14,195 nt of DNA from FEN-987 sp049521055. Its GTDB lineage: Archaea; Thermoproteota; Bathyarchaeia; 40CM-2-53-6. This document shows positions 8,630 to 14,195 of this stretch, piece by piece. Location of the stretch: contig JBEKPE010000063.1 in NCBI GenBank assembly GCA_049521055.1, positions 1-14,195 of the forward strand. Reading direction: 5' to 3'. The position numbers and the translations under genes are program-made. The notes beneath the pieces are model-generated. The model was not told the DNA's origin. It did not search any database and saw nothing but the letters and a program-made list of their open reading frames with translations. The stretch's first letter is position 1; each line of letters starts with the position of its first letter.

Positions 8630-8637
8630 TTATATAA
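8630..8637. promoter_or_regulatory. Palindromic TATA box in the divergent promoter region
   Basis: TTATATAA is its own reverse complement. Its centre (8633.5) lies about 41 bases from both the TTG of the blaI-like gene (8674) and the ATG of the 146-aa membrane protein (8592). An archaeal TATA box about 26 bases before the transcription start would give leaders of roughly 14 bases on both sides. The flank on the plus-strand side (CGAAT) looks more BRE-like than the opposite flank, so rightward transcription may be favoured. Confidence 0.65.
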
Positions 8638-8641
8638 GGCT

Positions 8642-8658
8642 AACTACAGGCGGTAGTC
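8642..8658. promoter_or_regulatory. Candidate BlaI-type operator, site 1
   Basis: AACTACAGGCGGTAGTC contains a perfect dyad ACTAC-N5-GTAGT. It starts 4 bases after the TATA box and ends 15 bases before the blaI-like start codon, over the expected transcription start, where a repressor would act. The half-sites resemble the TACA/TGTA-type half-sites known for bacterial BlaI/MecI proteins. A near copy lies before the ABC transporter gene (13023-13039). Binding by the neighbouring repressor is inference. Confidence 0.55.
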
Positions 8659-8673
8659 GAGAACCGGTCACCG

Positions 8674-9102
8674 TTGAAATTGCAAGTTCTTCACCCAAAT
8701 AACAAAGACATCCGCTTTGCTTTGGGTGACTTGGAGGCGGCTATGCTCCAAGAGCTATGGAAGTCGCCCACAGCCCTCTCTGTTAGAGAGTTTCATGAGA
8801 AGATCGCACGTAACAGGTCGATCGCAGTCACTACCGTTGCTACGATCTTGGACAGGTTGTACCGGAAGGGTGTTCTTTCGCGAAAGCTTGTGAGGGAGGG
8901 TGGCCCCCATTACCTGTACTCATCCCGTCTTACCAAGGATGCGTTCAAACATGTTGTCGTGAATAACGTGATGGGAGCCCTGCTTCGCGGTTTCAACGAC
9001 GTGACGGTCGCATACCTGGCTGAGAAGATGGCGGACAAACCAGAGGATCGCAGAATTATATCCAAGTATCTGAATAGGCTGAAGAGCGAGGGAGGCAAAT
9101 GA
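8674..9102 (+). CDS. BlaI/MecI-family winged-helix transcriptional repressor
   Basis: This 142-residue protein has the length and layout of the penicillinase-repressor family. Residues 17-83 form a winged helix: LGDLEAAMLQELWKSP opens helix 1, SVREFHEKIA is helix 2, and the recognition helix region is AVTTVATILDRLYRKGVL, followed by a basic wing (SRKLVREGGPHYLYS). Residues 88-140 are the helical dimerisation part, where bacterial homologues are cleaved by their protease partner. The TTG start at 8674 has no good Shine-Dalgarno site and probably a leader of about 14 bases. The stop overlaps the start of the next gene (ATGA, 9099-9102), the usual repressor-protease arrangement. Its own promoter carries a dyad that could be its operator, so autoregulation is likely. 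Confidence 0.85.
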   Translation: MKLQVLHPNNKDIRFALGDLEAAMLQELWKSPTALSVREFHEKIARNRSIAVTTVATILDRLYRKGVLSRKLVREGGPHYLYSSRLTKDAFKHVVVNNVMGALLRGFNDVTVAYLAEKMADKPEDRRIISKYLNRLKSEGGK

Positions 9103-10049
9103 TACAGGTTCCCGGAGTCCTCGTCTTCATCGCGTGGTTTCTGATAGGGCCACTTAGCGTCCACCATGAGCCATGGCTACCAACCCTAATTCTCTCGACT
9201 CTTTCATTCGCCGCGTTGGGCCTAACCATCATCGTAAGACGGTCGTATAGATTTCAATCCACAGCTCTTCTAGCAGCCCTAGGGATCATGTTCTTTGAGA
9301 GCCTTCTGTCAATCGCAAGTTGGTTGCACATCGAGCTGCTCGATCCATCTTTGGTAGAGCGCGAGGAGGTTCGGCACTTGCTATCCTTTTTCTTCACACT
9401 TAACGTTGGCTTGGCTGCAGTGGGCATCGTCGCTGCCGTGGGCGTTGCCTTGTCTTTAGAACTCAGGAAGTCCCACCTTCCGCTGGCAAAGCTATTCCCA
9501 GAAATGAAATTTGAGACCGCCCCGCCTGAAGTAACGAAATCGGTGGAAAGGCTTTCAAAAACTATGGGTGTCGATCAGCCAAAGGTAACCTTGATTGATT
9601 CGGGAGACCCAGCTGCGTTCATCACACGTTCGAAGCGGAAATACGTGTTGGCAGTTTCAGTGGGACTTGTAGAATCACTAAGCACTGAAGAGCTGGATGC
9701 TTGTCTTGCACATGAATTGTCGCACGTGAAGAATAATGATTTTTCAGTTAGGACATTCGCGACCGCGGCGAGAGTTGCGTTATTTGCGCATCCGTTGGGC
9801 CATTTAATTGAGCCAGCTGTTTACAGGGCGCGTGAGTTTCTTGCGGATAGGGCAGCTGCGGACCTCGTTGGGCGAGGCGCACTGATATCTGCTCTTTCAA
9901 AGCTTCGGGAATCACAGAATTATGTCGCTGCGCACAGGTCGATTGGAACGGCTTGCTTGTTTGATTCCGTTGGCACTAACCCGTTGTTCAGGTTGTTCGA
10001 TAAGCACCCAACACTCGAGAACAGAATAAGTACTCTTCAGGAGCAATAG
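9099..10049 (+). CDS. Membrane M48/M56-like zinc metalloprotease, BlaR1/HtpX-like sensor protease
   Basis: Four membrane helices (about 5-22, 28-46, 53-75, 92-118) precede a cytoplasmic gluzincin domain (about 125-316). The zinc site is HELSH (H205, E206, H209), with the third ligand in EFLAD (E246, D250), the M48/HtpX form of the motif. A late DKHPTLENRI (301-310) is also typical of M48 proteins. It overlaps the BlaI-like gene by 4 bases. In bacteria such pairs work by the protease inactivating the repressor when a signal is sensed outside. Here there is no penicillin-binding C-terminal domain, so the signal must be something else, perhaps membrane or envelope stress. Protease activity and family are well supported; the sensing role is inferred from pairing. 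Confidence 0.85.
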   Translation: MIQVPGVLVFIAWFLIGPLSVHHEPWLPTLILSTLSFAALGLTIIVRRSYRFQSTALLAALGIMFFESLLSIASWLHIELLDPSLVEREEVRHLLSFFFTLNVGLAAVGIVAAVGVALSLELRKSHLPLAKLFPEMKFETAPPEVTKSVERLSKTMGVDQPKVTLIDSGDPAAFITRSKRKYVLAVSVGLVESLSTEELDACLAHELSHVKNNDFSVRTFATAARVALFAHPLGHLIEPAVYRAREFLADRAAADLVGRGALISALSKLRESQNYVAAHRSIGTACLFDSVGTNPLFRLFDKHPTLENRISTLQEQ

Positions 10050-10053
10050 GGGC

Positions 10054-10932
10054 TTGAACTGGTCTACCGGACGTCGGATCCTGATCGTCATGGTTTTGTT
10101 GCTGCCGTTATTTATGCAGCTGCCTGACTCCAACGCCCAAACCGCTGCGCATCTAACGGTTTCCATGACGGGACAAACCTTGGTTGCCGGTTTGAACAAT
10201 ACAATGACTGTTACTGTGTCAAACAGCTATAGTGGATACATAGCAATCTACGATGTCGACATTTCTGTCTCCTTACCGGCCCCTCTAGTACTAGTAGGAG
10301 ACAATCACTGGCATTATGACTCAATCCAATATGGACAGAGCGTAACATTAACGTTCCCTGTCTACGCTCCATCCTCTGCAGCTGGCACCTCGTACCAAGG
10401 CACTGTTACGGGAACATACAAGCAGTTAGGCGATGTTTCCTACACTCAAGAGAGCCATACGTTGGGTGTATCGGTTACTGGATACATCAGTTTGGTAGTT
10501 TATGGAATTGAGTTTACTCCATCCACGATTACGTCAGGTGGCAATACGACTATCTCAGGCAACGTGCTGAACAGCGGGAATCTCGCATCCTACAACGCCA
10601 ACGTCACCGTTGAATCCGACTCTATCGTTTCAGGCCCACAGAACAGCGCATTCCTAGGAGAGATTGATCCAAACATTCCAAGGCCCTTCAGCGTTCTAAT
10701 CGTCTTCAAGCCGAATCTCGCGCCGGGGAACTACACAGTCACCGTTAAGATATCCGCCACCGACAATAACCGCCCGGGAATCCCAATAGTGGGCGGGGCC
10801 AGTGGACAAATTCAGGTAATAAAGCCATCCCAAACTGCAGGAGGCCGAAGTACTGGATTCAGCCTAATCAGCCTAATCATAACATTTCTCCGCAACCTAT
10901 TCAACACTTTCTTCGGCTCAAGCTTCCCATAA
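10054..10932 (+). CDS. Exported COG1361/CARDB-like surface protein
   Basis: A 292-residue protein with an N-terminal signal (basic GRR, hydrophobic core 9-22, probable cleavage around NAQ-T, 27-30). Two beta-sandwich domains follow (about 33-145 and 146-256). The second has the GGNTTISGNVLNSGNLASYNA-like pattern and PGNYTVTVKIS strand typical of CARDB/COG1361 archaeal surface domains. Several N-x-S/T sequons are present. A linker (257-268) leads to a hydrophobic C-terminal segment (269-287, SLISLIITFLRNLFNTFFG) that could be a membrane anchor. TTG 10054 follows the protease stop by 4 bases, with CAGGAG at 10039-10044 as ribosome site, so it belongs to the same operon. In archaea COG1361 proteins often sit beside MacB-like ABC transporters, and one converges from the right here. 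Confidence 0.8.
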   Translation: MNWSTGRRILIVMVLLLPLFMQLPDSNAQTAAHLTVSMTGQTLVAGLNNTMTVTVSNSYSGYIAIYDVDISVSLPAPLVLVGDNHWHYDSIQYGQSVTLTFPVYAPSSAAGTSYQGTVTGTYKQLGDVSYTQESHTLGVSVTGYISLVVYGIEFTPSTITSGGNTTISGNVLNSGNLASYNANVTVESDSIVSGPQNSAFLGEIDPNIPRPFSVLIVFKPNLAPGNYTVTVKISATDNNRPGIPIVGGASGQIQVIKPSQTAGGRSTGFSLISLIITFLRNLFNTFFGSSFP

Positions 10933-10935
10933 ACA

Positions 10936-10964
10936 CCCGCCGAGGCGGGCGGAAGGTACCGCCC
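10936..10964. terminator. Overlapping GC-rich hairpins between convergent operons
   Basis: CCCGC-CGAG-GCGGG (10936-10949) can form a tight hairpin. GGGCGG-AAGGTA-CCGCCC (10947-10964) forms another that shares the GGG, so the two are mutually exclusive. The elements lie 4 bases after the stop of the COG1361-like gene and before the convergent permease stop at 11008. A termination or RNA-end-stabilising role is plausible; there is no T-tract, which archaeal terminators usually have. The remaining intergenic bases (10965-11007) show nothing I can name. Confidence 0.4.
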
Positions 10965-11007
10965 ATTAATCCAAGGCACGGTTGAATAGAAGAAACCGGT
11001 TACGAGA

Positions 11008-12270
11008 TTATTCGTACTTTAGTGCAGCAACCGGGTTCATTCTTGAGGCTCTCCACGCTGGGTAGAGTCCGGCAACAGTCGCAAGGAGGACTGGGAATGT
11101 GAGTGCGAAGATTATGAGTTCTGTTGAGAAGACCGGCACAATCGCTGCTCCGCCACCCCCGGGCCCCCCGCGGCCTCCTCCAAAAGAGAGGGTTGAACCA
11201 GCGAGTTCCCCTCCCATTAGGAATGAGAGTGCGTAGCCGAGAATTAGGCCAGTGATGCCTCCCACTACTCCAGTCAGCGCGGCTTCGGACAAGAACATTC
11301 CCATGATTTGCTTCGGTCGATATCCTATAGCTTTCAGGATGCCAATTTCTCTGGTGCGTTCCATTACGGAGACATACATTGTGTTGACTATGCCTACGGT
11401 TGCCACGAACAACGAGACTGCTCCAATGCTGCCTAGGAAAACCGTCAGTTGTCCAGTGATTCCTTGGATGCTGGTTAGAATCTGTCCGGGGCTAATCACG
11501 CGAACATTGGTGCCGTAATATGTTGTTATTGTATTCTGAACGTTCGCGACATCAGCCGTATTGTCAACAACTACGTAGATTCCGCTGAAGTATGGAGTCT
11601 TTGAAAGAATTGTGGCCGCTTGAAATGAAATGAAGACCGTATCATCGATGTTGGAGAAAAGGGCTGACCCGTATTCCGTGAGGATAGCGCTCGCAAGAAC
11701 GGCATAAGATATGGCTGATTTGGATCCCTTAATCCCTGTAAGAGACATCGAAACCAATTGATGAAGGCCGATCGGGGTACCTGAAGTAGGGTTTGCAATC
11801 GACCATCCGATCGCGGCGGAAGTAGTATCCCCTGAAAGAGGAATTGTGCCCTCAGCAACCGTTAGCCCGTTATACAGAACCGGCAGGGCTGAAAGATCTA
11901 TTCCGACCACAGAGGCTTGAAGTGACGCACCACCTTGCATGATAGACGCTCCATAGCTGAAGTAAGGATAGGCCTCCGCTACACCGGGGATGCCCTTCAG
12001 GTAGGTGATGTCAATTTGACTGAGCTCGTAGGTGTTCGACGAGCCAGAGGCAAAGAAACCTCCCGAAGTTCGTATGGTGAGGATGTTCGCTCCGGTTTTC
12101 TGGATGTTAGCGGTAATTCCCGCGCTAAGTCCACTTGAGCTTGCAATTAAGGCTAAGATTATGGCGGACCCTACGGTTATCCCAAGAATGGTTAGGACGC
12201 TGCGTATCTTCCGGTCGAGCAGCGCTTTGGCCGCCAACTTGAACATATCAGTAACTAACATTTTTCTCAA
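11008..12270 (-). CDS. MacB/FtsX-type ABC transporter permease
   Basis: A 420-residue permease with the standard MacB/LolC layout: TM1 (about 22-45, after the RSVLTILGITVGSA motif), a large extracellular MacB_PCD-like domain (46-270), then three C-terminal helices (273-298, 325-353, 383-403). The FtsX signature ERTREIGILKAIGYRPKQ (304-321) contacts the ATPase, and the end PAWRASRMNPVAALKYE is characteristic. An unusual Gly-rich loop (364-375) precedes the last helix. The family uses ATP hydrolysis in the cytoplasm to move substrates or signals across the membrane rather than importing solutes. The start is TTG 12268-12270, overlapping the ATPase stop as TTGA; ATG at 12259-12261 (codon 4) is the alternative. 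Confidence 0.9.
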   Translation of the reverse strand: MRKMLVTDMFKLAAKALLDRKIRSVLTILGITVGSAIILALIASSSGLSAGITANIQKTGANILTIRTSGGFFASGSSNTYELSQIDITYLKGIPGVAEAYPYFSYGASIMQGGASLQASVVGIDLSALPVLYNGLTVAEGTIPLSGDTTSAAIGWSIANPTSGTPIGLHQLVSMSLTGIKGSKSAISYAVLASAILTEYGSALFSNIDDTVFISFQAATILSKTPYFSGIYVVVDNTADVANVQNTITTYYGTNVRVISPGQILTSIQGITGQLTVFLGSIGAVSLFVATVGIVNTMYVSVMERTREIGILKAIGYRPKQIMGMFLSEAALTGVVGGITGLILGYALSFLMGGELAGSTLSFGGGRGGPGGGGAAIVPVFSTELIIFALTFPVLLATVAGLYPAWRASRMNPVAALKYE

Positions 12271-13022
12271 CTCGAGGAATAGGCATCCAGCCTTTGTAGG
12301 TATTGCTCTTTTTCGACTAGACCGTCTCGAATCGAGATCACGTGTTGAGTTCTCTCCGCGATGTCCGGATTATGGGTGACAACGAGTATGGTTGTGCCGA
12401 ATTGCTTGTTCACACTGACAAATTGATCAACCACCTCACTAGTGGTCTTTGAATCGAGGTTTCCGGTTGGTTCGTCGGCTATGACGAGGGAGGGTAAAGT
12501 GACTAAGGCGCGGGCTATTGCGACCCGTTGCTGTTCTCCCCCGCTAAGCTCAGCGGGTCGCTTGCTCGCTTTTGATGCAAGGCCCACCGCACTGAGCATC
12601 TTCAAAGATTTGTTCCTTCGAATTTTCTCCGGCATACCGCGAGAGATGAGGGGCATCTCCACATTTTCTACTGACGTGAGCCGTTGAATCAGATTGAAGG
12701 ATTGGTATACGAATCCAAGCTTGCGGTTTCTGAGCAGCGCTAGCTTGTCTTCGCTTAGTTTTCGGATATCGATTCCGTCAATGATTATCCGCCCAGACGT
12801 AGGTCGGTCGAGCGCCCCAATCAGGTTTAGGAGCGTAGATTTACCGCTGCCCGAAGGGCCCATTATCGCAACAAACTCCCCTCTATCAATCTTCAAGTTG
12901 ATTCCCTTCAGGGCTGGGTAGTCTGTATGGCCGACTCTGTAGACTTTTGTAACGTCGATGGTTTGAACTGCTAGGTTGGTCGTTGGGCTGGTCGGCGCTT
13001 TGGGGGGAGGCATCTTCATCAT
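12267..13022 (-). CDS. MacB/LolD-type ABC transporter ATP-binding protein
   Basis: This 251-residue nucleotide-binding subunit has Walker A GPSGSGKST (55-63, K61), a Q-loop VYQSFNLI (Q107), signature LSGGEQQRVAIARAL (159-173), Walker B LVIADEPTGNLD (D183, E184) and switch H217 in VVTHNPD. The TGNLDSKT stretch is characteristic of the LolD/MacB/FtsE branch. A short Pro-rich N-terminal extension (1-16) precedes the core. It overlaps the permease gene by 4 bases, so the two form a transporter operon. The start ATG lies directly next to a dyad like the one in the blaI-like promoter, and the gene is probably leaderless from a TATA-like element at 13043-13050. Repression by the BlaI-like protein is a likely but untested mode of control. 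Confidence 0.93.
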   Translation of the reverse strand: MMKMPPPKAPTSPTTNLAVQTIDVTKVYRVGHTDYPALKGINLKIDRGEFVAIMGPSGSGKSTLLNLIGALDRPTSGRIIIDGIDIRKLSEDKLALLRNRKLGFVYQSFNLIQRLTSVENVEMPLISRGMPEKIRRNKSLKMLSAVGLASKASKRPAELSGGEQQRVAIARALVTLPSLVIADEPTGNLDSKTTSEVVDQFVSVNKQFGTTILVVTHNPDIAERTQHVISIRDGLVEKEQYLQRLDAYSSS

Positions 13023-13039
13023 AACTACACGCCATAGTT
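13023..13039. promoter_or_regulatory. Candidate BlaI-type operator, site 2, before the ABC transporter operon
   Basis: AACTACACGCCATAGTT has a perfect dyad AACTA-N7-TAGTT. It matches the site before the blaI-like gene at 13 of 17 positions with the same centre. It directly abuts the ATPase start codon and lies between it and a TATA-like element, so bound protein would cover the transcription start. Confidence 0.5.
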
Positions 13040-13042
13040 GCC

Positions 13043-13050
13043 GAATTTAC
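13043..13050 (-). promoter_or_regulatory. Weak TATA-like element for the ABC transporter operon
   Basis: On the minus strand it reads GTAAATTC, centred about 25 bases before the ATG at 13022, the spacing expected for leaderless archaeal transcription. The match to a TATA box is poor; position is the main support. Confidence 0.35.
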
Positions 13051-13095
13051 GTGTTACTCTCCGCACCGAGGCGTTCCGACCATGCTCGTTGGAGA

Positions 13096-13104
13096 TGGTG
13101 GGGC
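13096..13104. repeat. Nine-base direct repeat of the tRNA-Pro 3' end, left copy
   Basis: TGGTGGGGC equals the plus-strand sequence at 14087-14095 (complement of the tRNA's GCCCCACCA end). A further shared CCGGAT follows at 13111-13116, compared with 14099-14104 in the tRNA, with different spacing. The two copies flank the endonuclease-like ORF in the same orientation. This could be a remnant att-like duplication or chance. The rest of the 136-bp gap (13023-13158), apart from the operator and TATA-like element, shows nothing clear. Confidence 0.3.
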
Positions 13105-13158
13105 TTAGCACCGGATCCCCCTCATGACTTAATTCTTTGGATCATCGGCGACTAAATC

Positions 13159-14169
13159 GTGGCGTCGTCTTTCGTGAACCTTCTCGAGTCGCTAGGCAGC
13201 CAAGGTATCGCATTGGTCGCGCGATTACTGGATAACCGCTCATACAATAGATATCATAGCATCTGGCGAAGGATTGGACAGCATAGGCAGGTGCTGGAAT
13301 TACGGAAGACGGGGATGGGGTACGGTACTATTGCTCGAAGAGTTGGCGTTGGGAAGGGTGAAGTCGTCAATTGGTTGACGGGGCGATATGACCCGCTACG
13401 GAGACATGTGTTGCCGATAGTAGGTCCACACCTCGCTTATGGAATTGGGGCCTGGATTGGCGATGGCACGCTAGTATTATACAAAAAGAGATGGAAACAC
13501 TTCACGCGGCTGATTGTCAAGGATGTGGACTTCGCACAGGCGTTCGCGGAGTCTTTGGCAATTAGTCTGGGGCGGCAAAAGCCATTGCATCTTTCCCGTC
13601 GCAAGGACGGACGTTACAGTGTCTACGCTAACAACAGGATGCTATACGATTTTCTCTTAGCCTCAAGAGCGTGCCCTGACCTGTTGAAACCAATTATTGG
13701 CAGCTACCCCGGCTATTTTCTTGGTGGTTTCTGGGATGCGGAAGGCAGTATAGGCCTGAGTAAATCGATACTGAGTATTCATGCTGTTAACACCCGAAAG
13801 GAAATCGTGAGTTTGGTTCTGTTCACATTAGACCGATTGAACATTCACTATACTCTGCACTCCCGTATGAAAGAGAGGTTAGTTAAATTTTCAAAGGGAG
13901 GCAAGGCATACCATCGCAGACATCCGCTATTGTACAAGATTTACGTGAGGAGTTGCTGCCATCTCAAGTTTCAACAAAACGTGATCATGAAAATCGGCAG
14001 GAAATACGAACGTCTAACAATCGCTCGCGAGGGGATGGTAAAGAAGCGTTGCACGACGGCCAGTGGACCGCAGCTGGGATGGAAATTGGTGGGGCCGGCC
14101 GGATTTGAACCAGCGACTTCGCTGCTGCCTTTTACGGTAGCACTCGCGGGCCCAATCCGCGTATCATAA
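13159..14169 (+). CDS. Freestanding HTH + LAGLIDADG homing-endonuclease-like protein
   Basis: Residues 42-76 form a helix-turn-helix (VLELRKTGMGYGTIARRVGV, then a NWLTGRYDP stretch), as in archaeal freestanding LAGLIDADG proteins. Two dodecapeptide motifs follow: LAYGIGAWIGDG (92-103, acidic D102) and YFLGGFWDAEGS (186-197, acidic E195), so both active-site acids are kept. The protein would cut one strand each with its two motifs at a specific DNA site. It is not inside an intron or intein here. Residues 310-336 are encoded antisense to the tRNA-Pro gene and include VGPAGFEPATS, the typical back-translation of a tRNA 3' half. The natural C-terminus is therefore probably before about residue 309 and the stop codon seems lost. 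The GTG start is uncertain. Confidence 0.7.
   Translation: MASSFVNLLESLGSQGIALVARLLDNRSYNRYHSIWRRIGQHRQVLELRKTGMGYGTIARRVGVGKGEVVNWLTGRYDPLRRHVLPIVGPHLAYGIGAWIGDGTLVLYKKRWKHFTRLIVKDVDFAQAFAESLAISLGRQKPLHLSRRKDGRYSVYANNRMLYDFLLASRACPDLLKPIIGSYPGYFLGGFWDAEGSIGLSKSILSIHAVNTRKEIVSLVLFTLDRLNIHYTLHSRMKERLVKFSKGGKAYHRRHPLLYKIYVRSCCHLKFQQNVIMKIGRKYERLTIAREGMVKKRCTTASGPQLGWKLVGPAGFEPATSLLPFTVALAGPIRVS
14087..14095. repeat. Nine-base direct repeat, right copy inside the tRNA-Pro 3' end
   Basis: TGGTGGGGC here is the complement of the tRNA's terminal GCCCCACCA. It is the partner of the copy at 13096-13104 on the other side of the endonuclease-like ORF. Confidence 0.3.
14118..14142 (-). other. Probable non-canonical tRNA intron in the variable-loop region
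   Basis: The extra bases can fold into a hairpin: TGCT pairs with AGCA and an inner CC pairs with GG around a GTAAAA loop. Three further pairs (CGC/GCG) lie beyond a 3-base bulge (GAG), which resembles a relaxed bulge-helix-bulge recognised by archaeal splicing endonuclease. Ends are uncertain by a base or two. Confidence 0.6.
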
Positions 14170-14195
14170 CCATGCTAGACTACGGCCCCTAGGGT

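Larger units (their letters stand above)
14087..14189 (-). tRNA. tRNA-Pro(UGG), CCA encoded, with probable intron
   Basis: Read on the minus strand, the acceptor stem GGGGCCG pairs fully with CGGCCCC, followed by A73 and encoded CCA. A D-arm with GG follows, then an anticodon stem CGCGG/CCGCG closing the loop ATTGGGC with anticodon TGG (plus-strand 14152-14154) and G37, as expected for proline. The T arm is GCTGG-TTCAAAT-CCGGC with one wobble pair. Between the anticodon stem and T stem are 30 bases instead of about 5. Removing about 25 leaves a 75-base tRNA with variable loop AGGTC. Position 32 is A, which is unusual but allowed. Only 6 bases of upstream sequence are in the window, so its promoter is not visible. 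Confidence 0.88.

Noticed and set aside
9099..10049. True beta-lactam sensor BlaR1/MecR1
   Set aside because: The protein is too short for a penicillin-binding sensor domain, has no serine-active-site motifs, and carries the M48-type EFLAD motif.
13079..13086. ACCATGCT shared with 14169-14176 in the tRNA 5' half
   Set aside because: It is only 8 bases, and its order relative to the 9-base repeat is opposite to that in the tRNA, so it does not support a second tRNA copy.
14118..14147. Long variable arm of a type II tRNA (Leu/Ser)
   Set aside because: The anticodon TGG with G37 indicates proline, which has a short variable loop, and 30 bases is longer than normal type II arms.
14087..14169. 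C-terminal VGPAGFEPATS segment as real protein sequence
   Set aside because: It is the well-known antisense translation of a tRNA 3' half and overlaps a well-formed tRNA-Pro gene.
1..14195. CRISPR array, rRNA or insertion sequence
   Set aside because: No regularly spaced repeats, rRNA-like sequence or transposase motifs were seen on either strand.

Overview
The window looks like chromosomal DNA from an archaeon. Supporting points are the LysW-type lysine/arginine gene pair (lysJ end plus lysK) joined to argH, surface proteins with N-glycosylation sequons and COG1361-type domains, a TATA-box promoter with very short leaders, several TTG starts with few strong Shine-Dalgarno sites, and a CCA-encoding tRNA-Pro that appears to carry an intron. 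The gene content would suit the TACK lineages (Thaumarchaeota/Nitrososphaeria or Bathyarchaeia). I cannot fix the lineage from sequence alone.

Layout. (1) 3-2655, plus strand: the 3' end of an aminotransferase (lysJ/argD type), lysK and argH. These are tightly packed or overlapping and cover the last steps of LysW-carried ornithine/lysine synthesis and of arginine synthesis. (2) 2659-8592, minus strand: three membrane or secreted proteins read in the order small three-TM protein (146 aa), giant secreted protein with Ig-like and carboxypeptidase-regulatory-like folds (1261 aa), membrane protein with a spermidine-synthase-like domain (550 aa). The last converges on argH with 3 bp between stop codons. 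(3) 8674-10932, plus strand: a BlaI/MecI-type repressor, a membrane M48-like metalloprotease and a secreted COG1361/CARDB-like protein, coupled as one operon. (4) 11008-13022, minus strand: a MacB/LolCDE-type ABC transporter (permease and ATPase). (5) 13159-14189: a freestanding HTH + LAGLIDADG endonuclease-like ORF whose 3' end runs antisense into a tRNA-Pro(UGG) gene with a probable non-canonical intron.

The most interesting reading is that regions 3 and 4 form one regulated system. A 17-bp dyad of the form AACTAC-N5-GTAGTT lies just downstream of the TATA box of the blaI-like gene (8642-8658). A copy identical at 13 of 17 positions, with the same dyad axis, lies directly before the ATG of the ABC ATPase gene (13023-13039). 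In both places it sits between the TATA-like element and the start codon, where a repressor would block transcription. This suggests a BlaI-like repressor and membrane-protease sensor pair controlling an exported COG1361 protein and a MacB-like transporter. The protease has an HELSH motif but no penicillin-binding sensor domain. The divergent surface-protein operon starts from the same 81-bp intergenic region, which holds a perfectly palindromic TATA element almost exactly midway between the two start codons, so it may be drawn into the same circuit.
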